This document shows, in pieces, positions 52,352 through 61,323 of a DNA stretch of 64,000 nucleotides (positions are counted from its first letter, which is position 1; each line of letters starts with the position of its first letter). Under the pieces are notes generated by a model. The model was not told the origin of the DNA. It saw only the letters and a list, made by a program, of their open reading frames with translations, and made no database searches. The stretch comes from Roseovarius mucosus DSM 17069 (GTDB lineage Bacteria > Pseudomonadota > Alphaproteobacteria > Rhodobacterales > Rhodobacteraceae), in the NCBI RefSeq assembly GCF_000768555.3, contig NZ_KN293975.1:434001-498000 (forward strand), written 5' to 3'. The position numbers and the translations under genes were made by a program.

Positions 52352-52418
52352 ACAGACACATGCCCGTAGATTTGGCATTTGGCCTCGGACCGCGGCGCGC
52401 CTATAGTCGCGCTTGGAC

Positions 52419-53468
52419 ATGACCCGAAAACCCGACACCCCTCTGCGCCGTGGCTGGACCACGGGCGCTTGCGCCACCGCCGCGACGCGGGCGGCGCTGA
52501 GTTTGTTATGGGGCGAAGGCAAGGTGCGGCGCGTGCAAATCACCCTGCCGCGTGGCGAAACACCAGAGTTTGACATCGCGCATCACGCCAGTGGCGAGGA
52601 CTGGGCCGAGGCGGGGGTGATCAAAGACGCAGGCGACGACCCGGATGTGACCCATGGGGCGATGATCATCGCCCATGTGGCGCGCTCAGAAGGTGGCGTG
52701 GTGTTTCGCGCGGGCGAGGGGGTGGGACGCGTCACCATGCCCGGCCTGCCGATTCCGCCGGGAGAGCCTGCGATCAACCCGGTGCCGCGCCAGATGATGC
52801 GCGAAACGGTCGAGGATATGGCCGAGCGCCTGTCGGAAAGCCCGGATATAGAGATCACCGTTTCGGTGCCGGGTGGGGCAGCTCTCGCGCAAAAGACGTG
52901 GAACCCGAGGCTGGGTATCAAGGGCGGGTTGTCAATCCTGGGCACCACCGGGATTGTGCGCCCGTTTTCCTGTGCGGCCTGGATCGCGTCGATCCATCGT
53001 GGCATCGACGTGGCGCGCGAGACAGGGTTGACCCATGTGGCAGGCTGCACCGGTGCCACGAGCGAAAAGGTCGTTCAGGGGCTATACGATTTGCCCGATC
53101 ACGCGATGCTCGATATGGGGGATTTCGCGGGTGGGATGCTCAAGTATCTGGCCCGGAATCCGGTGCCGCGCCTGACGGTGGGGGGTGGTATCGGCAAGAT
53201 GATCAAGCTGGCGCAGGGCGCGCGTGACCTTCATTCGGGTCGCAGCCAGGTGGATTTTGCGGGCCTTGCCGAGGCGCTTGGCCTGCCCGAGCTGAAATAC
53301 ATGAATACGGCCTTGCAAGCCTATGATTTGGCGGGGGAGACCTTGGCGGATTGGGTGGCGCGCGAAAGCCGCGCCAAGGTGTTGGCGATGCTGCCCGACG
53401 GGGTTGCGGTGGATACCGTGGTGATCGACCGGGCAGGCACGGTGCTGGCGCGGGCGGGGGTGGTATGA
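52419..53468 (+). CDS. cbiD: Cobalt-precorrin-5B (C1)-methyltransferase CbiD
   Basis: Methylates C1 of the corrin precursor in cobalamin ring synthesis. 349 residues with the family start RRGWTTGACATAATRAAL, then PAINPVPRQMM, VSVPGGAALAQKTWNPRLGIKGGLSILGTTGIVRPFS and VAGCTGATSEK. The ATG at 52419 is preferred to the TTG six bases earlier. The presence of CbiD beside CobK is unusual for a strict aerobic (Cob) pathway, where CobF does this step, but alphaproteobacteria with CbiD are known. The stop overlaps the cobK ATG. Confidence 0.92.
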   Translation: MTRKPDTPLRRGWTTGACATAATRAALSLLWGEGKVRRVQITLPRGETPEFDIAHHASGEDWAEAGVIKDAGDDPDVTHGAMIIAHVARSEGGVVFRAGEGVGRVTMPGLPIPPGEPAINPVPRQMMRETVEDMAERLSESPDIEITVSVPGGAALAQKTWNPRLGIKGGLSILGTTGIVRPFSCAAWIASIHRGIDVARETGLTHVAGCTGATSEKVVQGLYDLPDHAMLDMGDFAGGMLKYLARNPVPRLTVGGGIGKMIKLAQGARDLHSGRSQVDFAGLAEALGLPELKYMNTALQAYDLAGETLADWVARESRAKVLAMLPDGVAVDTVVIDRAGTVLARAGVV

Positions 53469-54193
53469 CGCTCTTGCTGCTGGCGGGTACGGGGGAGGCG
53501 CAACAGCTGGCGCGACATCTGGCGGATGAGGGGCGCGCGGCGGTGGCCTCGCTCGCCGGGGCGACGCGGGCACCGCGCGCCATGGGGCTGCCCACTCGGA
53601 TCGGAGGGTTCGGCGGTGAGGCAGGGTTTCTTGCCTATGTGGCCGAGGCGGGGATCACGGCGGTGCTCGATGCCACCCATCCTTTTGCGGCGCAGATCTC
53701 TGCGCGGACGGCGCGGCTCTGCGCGGCCCATGATCTGCCCTATTGCCAGCTTTTGCGCCCGGAATGGGTGCCGGTGGCAGAGGATCGCTGGACGGACATT
53801 GCCGCCGAAGAAGAGGCGGCGGCGCATATTCCGCAGGGGGCTACGGTCTTTCTTGCGACCGGGCGGCAGGGCGTGAGCCGCTTTGCCAATCTCGACGGGC
53901 GTCGCCTGATTTGCCGTGTGGTCGATCCGCCCGAGGCACCCTTTCCCATGGCAAATGGCACCTATATCGTTGGCCGTCCGCCGTTCTCCGTGGATGATGA
54001 AATTTCCCTTTTCACGCGGCTTGGCATTGATTGGCTGGTAGTCAAGAACGCGGGCGGGGCGGCGTCGGAGAGCAAATTGACGGCGGCGCGGGCGTTGAAG
54101 CTGCCCGTTGCGATGATCGCCCGCCCGCCGCAGCCTGAGGCCCCCTGCGTGGCGACGGTGGCGGCGGCAATGGAGTGGGTGCGCGCATTATGA
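53465..54193 (+). CDS. cobK: Precorrin-6A reductase
   Basis: NADPH-dependent reduction of precorrin-6A to 6B. A 242-residue protein: MTLLLLAGTGEAQQLARHLA (residues 1-20) with the nucleotide-binding Gly turn, AVLDATHPFAAQISARTARLC (DATHPFA is diagnostic), FLATGRQGVSRFA and LVVKNAGGAASESKLTAA near the C terminus. Overlaps cbiD upstream and alkA downstream by ATGA junctions, so it is part of a coupled four-gene unit. Confidence 0.93.
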   Translation: MTLLLLAGTGEAQQLARHLADEGRAAVASLAGATRAPRAMGLPTRIGGFGGEAGFLAYVAEAGITAVLDATHPFAAQISARTARLCAAHDLPYCQLLRPEWVPVAEDRWTDIAAEEEAAAHIPQGATVFLATGRQGVSRFANLDGRRLICRVVDPPEAPFPMANGTYIVGRPPFSVDDEISLFTRLGIDWLVVKNAGGAASESKLTAARALKLPVAMIARPPQPEAPCVATVAAAMEWVRAL

Positions 54194-54819
54194 CCGGACG
54201 GATCATCGAAAATGCCGAGGATGTGGAGGAAGGTGCGGCGCATCTGGCCGCTCTCTGTCCACGCCTGCGCCATGCGTATGGTCTGACCGGGCCGCTACCC
54301 TTGCGGCGAAACCCGGATGGGTTCGCTGAGCTGTTGAGCGCGATTGTCAGCCAACAGGTCAGTGTTGCGTCAGCCAATGCGATTTGGTCGCGGATGGAAC
54401 AGGCCGGGTTTACCGAGCCTCAGCGCATTGCTGCAGTCACGGATGATGACCTGCGCGCTGTGGGCCTTAGCCGACAAAAGGCGCGCTATGCCCGCGCGCT
54501 TGCGGAGGCGGGGATTGACTATGCCGCCCTGCGCTACGCACCGACGCCGGAGGTCATTGCAACGCTCACGCAGGTGCCCGGTATCGGCGTCTGGACGGCG
54601 GAAATCTATGCGATGTTCAGTCTGGGGCGCGCGGATGTCTTTGCGCCCGGCGATCTTGCCTTGCAAGAGGCGGTGCGCCTGCTCTACGACCTGCCGGAAC
54701 GCCCCAAGGAACGGGCGCTGCGGCAGATGGCCGAGGATTGGGCACCCTGGCGCGCCGTTGCGGCACGGCTCTTGTGGGCCTATTACCGGGTGGCCAAGGA
54801 CAGGGAAGGGATCAGATGA
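54190..54819 (+). CDS. DNA-3-methyladenine glycosylase II (AlkA-like)
   Basis: A 209-residue base-excision repair glycosylase of the helix-hairpin-helix superfamily. ELLSAIVSQQVSVASANAIW marks the substrate-site helix, and LTQVPGIGVWTAEIYAMFSLGRADVFAPGDLAL carries the HhH (VPGIGVWTA) followed by the catalytic Asp in APGDLAL. It lacks the N-terminal domain of E. coli AlkA and is the short form. It is translationally coupled (ATGA) to both cobK and the esterase, with no obvious biochemical link. Confidence 0.9.
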   Translation: MTGRIIENAEDVEEGAAHLAALCPRLRHAYGLTGPLPLRRNPDGFAELLSAIVSQQVSVASANAIWSRMEQAGFTEPQRIAAVTDDDLRAVGLSRQKARYARALAEAGIDYAALRYAPTPEVIATLTQVPGIGVWTAEIYAMFSLGRADVFAPGDLALQEAVRLLYDLPERPKERALRQMAEDWAPWRAVAARLLWAYYRVAKDREGIR

Positions 54820-55481
54820 CACGGGTTTTGAAAGCAGGCCGCAAGGCACCGCAGTCGGGCGAGACACGCTCGGCCGTGGTCTTTCTGCACGGATACGGCG
54901 CCAATGGCGCAGATTTGCTGGGGCTGGCCGATCCGCTGGCGGAGCATTTGCCCGATACGCTCTTTGTAGCACCCGATGCGCCCGAAAGTATTCCCGGCAT
55001 GCCCTTTGGCCTGCAATGGTTTCCTATCCCGTGGATTGACGGATCGAGCGAGGAAGAGGCGCATCGCGGGCTGATGACGGCCTCGGCGGATCTGAACGCC
55101 TTTCTCGATGCGCTTATGGTGGATGAAGATCTCTTGCCCGAACAGGTGGTGCTCTTCGGCTTTTCCCAAGGCACGATGATGGCGCTGCATGTGGCCCCCC
55201 GGCGCGAGGATGCGCTTGGCGGGGTCGTGGCCTTTTCGGGGCGGCTCTTGTCGCCGGAATTGCTGAGCGATGAAGTGCAAAGCCGCCCGCCGGTCCTTTT
55301 GGTGCATGGTGACGCCGATGAGGTGGTGCCGGTGCAGTCGCTGCCGCAGGCGGCAGAGGCCTTGCAGGAGGCCGGTTGGCAGGATGTCTATGCCCATATC
55401 ATGAAGGGCACTGGCCATGGGATCGCGCCCGACGGCCTATCGGTTGCTCTGGCCTTCATGCGCGACAAACTTGGCCTTTGA
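54816..55481 (+). CDS. Carboxylesterase/phospholipase (alpha/beta hydrolase, Abhydrolase_2)
   Basis: A 221-residue serine hydrolase. The catalytic triad is visible: Ser in LFGFSQGTMMA, Asp in HGDADEVVP and His in KGTGHGIAPDG; the oxyanion loop is FLHGYGANGADLL. It belongs to the bacterial acyl-thioesterase/carboxylesterase II family and probably acts on short-chain esters in the cytosol. Last gene of cbiD-cobK-alkA-esterase, joined by an ATGA overlap to alkA. Confidence 0.9.
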   Translation: MTRVLKAGRKAPQSGETRSAVVFLHGYGANGADLLGLADPLAEHLPDTLFVAPDAPESIPGMPFGLQWFPIPWIDGSSEEEAHRGLMTASADLNAFLDALMVDEDLLPEQVVLFGFSQGTMMALHVAPRREDALGGVVAFSGRLLSPELLSDEVQSRPPVLLVHGDADEVVPVQSLPQAAEALQEAGWQDVYAHIMKGTGHGIAPDGLSVALAFMRDKLGL

Positions 55482-55547
55482 CGGTTTCCCGCAAATCGCC
55501 GCAGGCTTGCCATATTATGGCGGCGCGGATGCACTAGGCCGGGACGG

Positions 55548-57152
55548 ATGAGCAAGGACACCGACAGTCTCTCCCCGCTTGGACGGGCCTATTCTCTTGG
55601 CGCGCTCTTTGTCGCCGAGATGGTGCTGCTTGTGCTGCTCTACCAGGTTTTGAGTGACCTTGAGTGCCGCGCAACCGGAATCGAAACCGCGTGCCGAGGG
55701 CTGCGGTTCGTGGCGCTGTGGCTGCTTTGCGCGGGGTCTTTGGTCGGGGTATATCTCTGGGCGCGCCCCGTGGCGCGGTCCGAGTTCGCAAGTACGGCAA
55801 GCGCCGCGCCGGGGGGAGTACCTTGGGCGTTGCTGCATGGGGCGGGCGTTCTGGCGATGCTTGCGCCGCTGGTTCTGGTCGCGCCCGAGGCCTTGAGCGC
55901 AGAGTTTGCGCGGGTGTTTCCGCTGGCGGCCTTGGGGGCGCTGATGGCGGCCTTGGGAGGGGTGCTGTGGCTCATGCGGCCGTCAGCCTGGATTGCGTGG
56001 TTGCGAGGACGCACCTTGTCGCTCGTCGCCATTGCTGCCTTCGCGGCGGCCCTACCGGGCGCGGTGGTTCTGGCAGGGCCATTGTGGAGTGTGCAGGCGA
56101 TCACAGATGTGACCTTTATCGCGGTATTTCTCTTGTTGCGCCTTTTTGTCGAGGATGTGGTTGTGGATCCCGCGACCTATGTGATCGGCACGCCGGAGTT
56201 CCGGGTCATGGTGGCCGATAGCTGTTCTGGGATTGAGGGGTTGGTGCTGATCACCGCGTTTCTCGCTCTTTACGGCGTGCTTTTCCGAGACGAATTGCGC
56301 CTGCGCCGCTTTGGCCTTGTGATCTGGCCTATCGCGCTCTTGGTGAGCTGGCTGTTCAACGCGGTGCGGATCACGGTATTGATCCTTATTGGGGTGTATG
56401 TCTCGCCCGAGCTTGCGGTCAATGGCTTTCACAGCTTTGCCGGGTGGTTGATGTTCACGGCGCTGTCCATCAGTGTGTTGGTGGTAGTGGGGCGCAGTGG
56501 CTATGCGTTGCAAGCGGCGGCAGTGCCACGGGTGCGCAGCGTGGCGCCAATGGCCGAGGATGATGTGGCCGGGCGAATCCTGCCGTTTATCGTATTCGCT
56601 CTGTCAGGTCTGATCGCACAGGCATTCTGGCGCGAGCCCGCCTTGGCCTATCCGGTACAGGTGGGCATGATGCTGGCTGCGCTCTGGTGGGTGCGGGGCA
56701 CCGTGCGGCAGCATCTGGCGTGGCCGTCGGCGCTGTCGGTGGTCGCGGGGGGAGTGGTTGGGGTGGCATGGATTGTGACCGCGCCCGCAGCAGACCCCCC
56801 CTCTGAGGCACTCTTGTCGCTTGGGGCGGGGGCCTTTGCCCTTTGGGCAGGGATGCGTATCCTTGGCACGGTAGCCCTTGTGCCGGTGATTGAAGAGCTG
56901 TTTTTTCGGGGCTATGTGCAAGCGCGGCTGGATCGGGGAACCCTTGTCAGCCGGATAATCGCGATTGCCATCTCAGCCGGACTTTTCGCCCTTGTCCACG
57001 GTCGCTGGATCGAGGCCGGCCTAGCGGGCGTGGTGTTTTCTCTGGTTTACATGCGCAATGGGCGGCTGGCTGATGCCATGGCCGCCCATGCTGTTGCCAA
57101 TGCTGTTATCGCAGCCGCCGCCCTTTGGAGGGGGGATTGGGCGCTGATCTGA
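55548..57152 (+). CDS. xrtE: Exosortase E fused to a CPBP-type intramembrane protease
   Basis: A 534-residue polytopic membrane enzyme. The exosortase half has the Cys-Arg-His triad expected of the family: Cys226 in VADSCSGIEGL, Arg274 in FNAVRITVL and His295 in VNGFHSFAGW. The C-terminal half (about 345-534) is a CPBP/Abi-like protease domain: VIEELFFRGY (Glu449, Glu450, Arg454), ALVHGRW (His484) and MAAHAVANAV (His514). This is the known exosortase E/protease of the VPEID-CTERM system (TIGR04162 type). It would cleave and re-anchor or transfer the small protein encoded convergently at 57162-57335. It lies downstream of the esterase with a 66-base gap. Confidence 0.93.
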   Translation: MSKDTDSLSPLGRAYSLGALFVAEMVLLVLLYQVLSDLECRATGIETACRGLRFVALWLLCAGSLVGVYLWARPVARSEFASTASAAPGGVPWALLHGAGVLAMLAPLVLVAPEALSAEFARVFPLAALGALMAALGGVLWLMRPSAWIAWLRGRTLSLVAIAAFAAALPGAVVLAGPLWSVQAITDVTFIAVFLLLRLFVEDVVVDPATYVIGTPEFRVMVADSCSGIEGLVLITAFLALYGVLFRDELRLRRFGLVIWPIALLVSWLFNAVRITVLILIGVYVSPELAVNGFHSFAGWLMFTALSISVLVVVGRSGYALQAAAVPRVRSVAPMAEDDVAGRILPFIVFALSGLIAQAFWREPALAYPVQVGMMLAALWWVRGTVRQHLAWPSALSVVAGGVVGVAWIVTAPAADPPSEALLSLGAGAFALWAGMRILGTVALVPVIEELFFRGYVQARLDRGTLVSRIIAIAISAGLFALVHGRWIEAGLAGVVFSLVYMRNGRLADAMAAHAVANAVIAAAALWRGDWALI

Positions 57153-57161
57153 CGGTAGAGG

Positions 57162-57335
57162 TCAGCTCCGCGCGCGACGGCGTTTGATTTCCCAAGCAAG
57201 GACAAGGGCCGCGAGAACAACCGCAATGGCCAATGTCCCACTGGCGGCGTCCATTTCCGGTACGGAGGACGTCGAGCCCGAGCCACCGCCCGATGTCGTG
57301 TCACCGTACCAGCCATTCCAGAACCAATCAAACAT
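57162..57335 (-). CDS. VPEID-CTERM sorting-domain protein, substrate of exosortase E
   Basis: A 57-residue gene, too short for most gene finders. The translation begins MFDWFWNGWYGDTTS, passes a Gly/Ser linker (GGGSGSTSS), then VPEMDAASG (the VPEID-type signal, residues 25-29), one transmembrane helix (about 33-50) and a basic C-terminal tail, KRRRARS. This is exactly the tripartite PEP-CTERM-like layout and the match to the adjacent exosortase E makes the pairing near-certain. The processed part exposed outside would be only about 24 residues, aromatic-rich and then Gly/Ser-rich. GCGGAGAGC precedes the ATG; it is convergent with xrtE, 9 bases apart. Confidence 0.88.
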   Translation of the reverse strand: MFDWFWNGWYGDTTSGGGSGSTSSVPEMDAASGTLAIAVVLAALVLAWEIKRRRARS

Positions 57336-57375
57336 GGATGCTCTCCGCTGTATCTAACGTTCAAATTCTTTCCCA

Positions 57376-57404
57376 AGATATGCCAGATTTTCGACACATT
57401 TCAA
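57376..57404 (-). promoter_or_regulatory. Putative promoter of the VPEID-CTERM gene
   Basis: On the minus strand TTGAAA and ATATCT separated by 17 bases, about 40 bases upstream of the start codon. The -10 is a weak match. Confidence 0.4.
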
Positions 57405-57428
57405 GCTGCCCTCTCAAAAATCCGGTAT

Positions 57429-57467
57429 TTGGAAACGAACCGCATTGAAAGGGCGCTTTGTTTCCAA
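57429..57467. promoter_or_regulatory. Spaced inverted repeat upstream of the VPEID-CTERM promoter
   Basis: TTGGAAAC at 57429-57436 and its exact complement GTTTCCAA at 57460-57467, 31 bases centre to centre, i.e. about three helical turns. It begins 25 bases upstream of the putative -35, a normal place for an activator. No other purpose is evident. Confidence 0.4.
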
Positions 57468-57543
57468 GTTCAACAGAAGATACGCCAAAACGATGAGCAG
57501 TTTACCCGATCGGCGCGCTAGCGCCCTGATAAGCCGTTGAGAA

Positions 57544-60500
57544 TCACTCTGCTGCGCGCAGGGGTTGGCCTTTTATTCCTTCTGCTGAGTCGGGCGCTTC
57601 CACGTCTGCCGCGGTGGTTTGTATAGCTTTAGAAAGCGACTCATCGTGTTCGTCCGGCCAGATGATTTCCGAGTGCGCAAGGCGGCTTGCGGCTCGGGTG
57701 AGGGCCCAATCCCGTGCGGCGCGGCTGGAGCGGCCCATCGAGAGCTTGGCCAAGAGTTGTGCCCCCCAGAGGGCGTAGGTGCCAAGCCATACCCGCAGGG
57801 CCAGCATCGCAGGGGTGAAGACCAGCGTGAGAACGGTGGCGATGCCAAGGCCGAACACCACGGCGGTGGCCAGCTGTTTCCACCACAAAGCTGTTGGACT
57901 ATCAAAGGCATAGCCGCCATTCACGAAGTCGAGGCTGAGCCCGAACATCATCGGCGCAAGCCCCGCCATCGTGGTGATCGTGGTCAAGAGCACGGGGCGG
58001 ATACGATCCTGCGCCGTGCGGGTGATGGCGTCGATCTGGGGCATGTAGCGGGCGTATTCCTGAAAAGTGTCAATCAAAACAATGTTGTTGTTCACCACAA
58101 TGCCCGCCAGGGCCACGATGCCGGTGCCGGTCATGATGATCGAAAAGGGCTGATCCATCACGAGCATGCCGATCAGCACGCCCGTGGTCGAGAGCACGAC
58201 CGCCAGGAGAACCAGCACCGCGTTGTAAACGCTGTTGAATTGCGCCAGCAGAATGATGAACATCAGGCCAAGCGCCCCGGCAAATGCCTTTTGCAGAAAT
58301 TCACCGGACTCTGCCTGATCCTCGGCGTCGCCGGTCCATTCGTAGCTGATACCGGGCGGCAGAACGCCTGATTCGAGCCATTCGGTGAGATGGGTTATCC
58401 GTTCGTTCGCTGTGATCGGAACCTTACGGTCTGTAAGGTCTGAGGCGGATTCTGTAACGAATACCCCGTCCTTGACCGCCGCCTTGATGTCGAAGAACCG
58501 GGTCTGATCGACGCGGTCGATCTGGGCCAATTGCTTGACCGGTTTGCGGGTGACGAAATTCGATAGGGGCACAAGCCCGTCGTCGGTGCGCACCTTGAGG
58601 CTGTCGAGGGTCGAGAGCACGCGGTCCTGATCGGGCAGGCGGACCCGGATCTCGATTTCCTCGTCGCTGCTGTCGACGCGCATGGTGTCGAGCAGGATGC
58701 CGCGCGTCACGAGTTGCACCATGGCACCGACGGTGGCGACATCGGCGCCAAAGCGCCCGGCCTTTTCGACATCGACGTCGATCTGCCAGTCGATGCCGGG
58801 GAGGGGCAAGGTATCCTCGATCTGATGGAGACCTTCGGTTTCGTCGAATTTCTGGCGGGCCACCTCGGTAAAGGCGATGAGATCGTCCCAATTGTCGCTT
58901 TTGAGGCGCAGATGAACCGGTTTGGCCGAGGCGGGGCCACGGGATTGGGCGAGCACCTCGAACTTGATGCCGGGCACGTTTTCCAGCTCTGCGCTGAGTT
59001 CGGAGATCACGGTATCGCCGTCGAATTCCGTCGCGACTACATGGCGGGTCACGGGCAGATCGAGAAGCGGAATGGTGAACCAGGTCTCGATGGATTGCGG
59101 GCGATCCTCCCAGGCGATGGTTTCAAACTGAATCTGGCCGATCGTATCGCGCGGGGGCTGTGCGCCGCCGGTATTCGTATTGAGCCCGCCATCCCCGGCA
59201 AAGGCGAAAGCGGTCTGGATACCGGGATGGGCGCGAATGATGTCCTCGACCTGTTTGACCAACTGGTCCTTTTGGTCAATCGAGAGGTTGCCGCGCCCGC
59301 GCACATAGACGATGCCGCGCTCTGGTTCGCTATCGACGAAGAATTCGGTGCCGTTGTTGTTGTTGATGTAGAACATGAGCACAGAGCCCACGAGCACGAA
59401 AATCGCGCCAAAGGCCACCAGCGGCATGACCGGATTGCCCGCGATGGCGTGGATCACCCAGCCGAATGCCGAGCGTTTGTAGCCGCCCTGGACACGTTCG
59501 CGGCGCGGGGGCAGCCAGCGCTGCCGCGCGGCACTCATGAGTTTGCCAAAGCGGCGCGGAATGGCCAAGAGGCCCAGGAGTGTGGCGGCAACCCCCGAGA
59601 CACCCACCCCAAGCAGCACGCAAACCCCCAGCATGAGGCCAAAGACCGTTGCCAGCACCGGCACGACCGAGCCTAGAATGCGCGTACCGTCCATGCCGGA
59701 AAATTGCGTGCTCACGGCGTTGAGCAGGGTTGGAGCGATCTGACCGGCCAGAAGGGCCGCGCCGATGGCCACCGGAAAGAGCAGCACATGCCAGAGCCAG
59801 AAGCCGCTTGCGATCTGGTCGGTGCGGGTGTTGAACCAGCGTTCCAGCCGCCCGGTCACGCCGCCCAGCACTGGCAGGTAGACAAGCGCCACGAGAAGAG
59901 AGGCGGAGAGCACGAAAATCAGCGTGACCGGCAACATGCCCATGAACTGCCCCGGAATGCCGGGCCAGAAGAGCATCGGAAGAAAGGCGCAGAGCGTGGT
60001 GGCTGTGGAGCTGACGACCGGCCAGAACATCCGCTTGGCGGCCCCGACATAGGCGTGCATCGGGCCTTCGCCCTCTGCGATGCGCTTGTCGGCGTATTCC
60101 ACCACGACAATGGCCCCATCCACCAGCATCCCCACCGCCAGAATGAGGCCGAACATCACGATATTCGAGATGGCAACGCCCATGACAGCCAGAAGGGCGA
60201 AACAGAGGAGGAAAGAGGTGGGAATGGAAAAGCCCACCAAGAGCGCGGGCCGGATGCCCAGGGCCGCCAGCGTGACGACCATCACCAATGCGATGGCGGT
60301 GAGAACCGAGCCTTCGAGCTGGCTGACCATGGAGGCCACGGTGCTGGATTGATCGTTCGAGGTGCCGACGCTGACGGCGACCTGCAAATCCTCGGGCCAG
60401 GTCTTTTCCGCCTCGGCGACGGCGGCGCGCACAAGGTCGGCGGTCTCGATGATGTTGAAGCCTTTGCGCTTGACCACCTGCAGCGCGACGGTCGTCTCGC

Positions 60501-61323
60501 CGTTGAAGCGCGCTGTGCCAAGCCGGTCCTCGAAGGTGAGGTTGATCGTCGCCAGATCTCCAAGGCGCACGATGCGGTCGCCATTGGTCTTGACCGGCAG
60601 GTTGTAGAAATCGCTGGTATCTTCAAAGGAAGAGGGAATCTTGACCGCGAAAGTGCCCTGGGCCGTGTCGACCTCGCCCGCGGCGATCAGTTGGTTGTTG
60701 TTCTGCACCACATTGATGAGATCGAGCGCGGTGACGTTATAGGCCTCAAGGCGCAGCGGGTCGATGATGACTTCGAGCATCTCCTCGCGATTGCCCGCGA
60801 TGCCCGCCTCGAGCACCGGCTCCAGCCCTTCGAGCGTGTCCTGGAGGTCTTTGGCCAGCCGCGACATGGTGCGTTCGGGCACCGGGCCGGAGAGGTTGAC
60901 GATGATGATCGGAAATTCGCTGAAATTCACCTCGTTCAGGGTGTATTTCTCGGCGCCTTCGGGGAAATCCGCCTCGGCGGTGTCCATCGCGTCGCGCACA
61001 TCGGCGAGGGTCTTGGTCTTGTCCCAGCCGAATTCGAATTCGAGCGCCACGCCGCCGTAATTCTCGGCGGCGGTGCCGGTCATCTTCTTGAGCCCGTCCA
61101 GATCGCTCAGTTCGGTTTCCATCACCTTGACGAGCAGTTTCTCGCTGTCTTCGGCCGAGATGCCGGGGAAGGGGACCGAGATGAAAAGGGCTGGGATCTC
61201 GATGTCGGGCTCGCCCTCTTTGGGCAGGCTGACATAGGCCATGGTGCCGGCAAGGACCGAAAGAACGATAAAGGCCAGAACCATCCGGGCGCGGGCGGCG
61301 GCCCAGTCGACGAGGCCGGTCAT
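57544..61323 (-). CDS. RND-family efflux pump permease (AcrB-like, enlarged)
   Basis: A 1259-residue inner-membrane proton-driven exporter, about 200 residues longer than usual. The first half has PKEGEPDIEIP near the N terminus and, in helix 4, GMLVDGAIVVVEYADK, where only one of the two usual Asp residues (VDDAIVV) is present (Asp402). After helix 6 (VYLPVLGGVTG, to about 490) there is an extra ~110 residues with at least two or three hydrophobic stretches before the second half starts at about 630 (NPVMPLVAFGAIFVLVG). The C terminus has a charged tail. Its start overlaps the adaptor gene stop (ATGA). Confidence 0.92.
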   Translation of the reverse strand: MTGLVDWAAARARMVLAFIVLSVLAGTMAYVSLPKEGEPDIEIPALFISVPFPGISAEDSEKLLVKVMETELSDLDGLKKMTGTAAENYGGVALEFEFGWDKTKTLADVRDAMDTAEADFPEGAEKYTLNEVNFSEFPIIIVNLSGPVPERTMSRLAKDLQDTLEGLEPVLEAGIAGNREEMLEVIIDPLRLEAYNVTALDLINVVQNNNQLIAAGEVDTAQGTFAVKIPSSFEDTSDFYNLPVKTNGDRIVRLGDLATINLTFEDRLGTARFNGETTVALQVVKRKGFNIIETADLVRAAVAEAEKTWPEDLQVAVSVGTSNDQSSTVASMVSQLEGSVLTAIALVMVVTLAALGIRPALLVGFSIPTSFLLCFALLAVMGVAISNIVMFGLILAVGMLVDGAIVVVEYADKRIAEGEGPMHAYVGAAKRMFWPVVSSTATTLCAFLPMLFWPGIPGQFMGMLPVTLIFVLSASLLVALVYLPVLGGVTGRLERWFNTRTDQIASGFWLWHVLLFPVAIGAALLAGQIAPTLLNAVSTQFSGMDGTRILGSVVPVLATVFGLMLGVCVLLGVGVSGVAATLLGLLAIPRRFGKLMSAARQRWLPPRRERVQGGYKRSAFGWVIHAIAGNPVMPLVAFGAIFVLVGSVLMFYINNNNGTEFFVDSEPERGIVYVRGRGNLSIDQKDQLVKQVEDIIRAHPGIQTAFAFAGDGGLNTNTGGAQPPRDTIGQIQFETIAWEDRPQSIETWFTIPLLDLPVTRHVVATEFDGDTVISELSAELENVPGIKFEVLAQSRGPASAKPVHLRLKSDNWDDLIAFTEVARQKFDETEGLHQIEDTLPLPGIDWQIDVDVEKAGRFGADVATVGAMVQLVTRGILLDTMRVDSSDEEIEIRVRLPDQDRVLSTLDSLKVRTDDGLVPLSNFVTRKPVKQLAQIDRVDQTRFFDIKAAVKDGVFVTESASDLTDRKVPITANERITHLTEWLESGVLPPGISYEWTGDAEDQAESGEFLQKAFAGALGLMFIILLAQFNSVYNAVLVLLAVVLSTTGVLIGMLVMDQPFSIIMTGTGIVALAGIVVNNNIVLIDTFQEYARYMPQIDAITRTAQDRIRPVLLTTITTMAGLAPMMFGLSLDFVNGGYAFDSPTALWWKQLATAVVFGLGIATVLTLVFTPAMLALRVWLGTYALWGAQLLAKLSMGRSSRAARDWALTRAASRLAHSEIIWPDEHDESLSKAIQTTAADVEAPDSAEGIKGQPLRAAE

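Noticed and set aside
57369..57404. Sigma-54 promoter (TGGCA...TTGG) for the VPEID-CTERM gene
   Set aside because: The GG to GC/GG spacing is 8 instead of 10 bases and the GC is missing.
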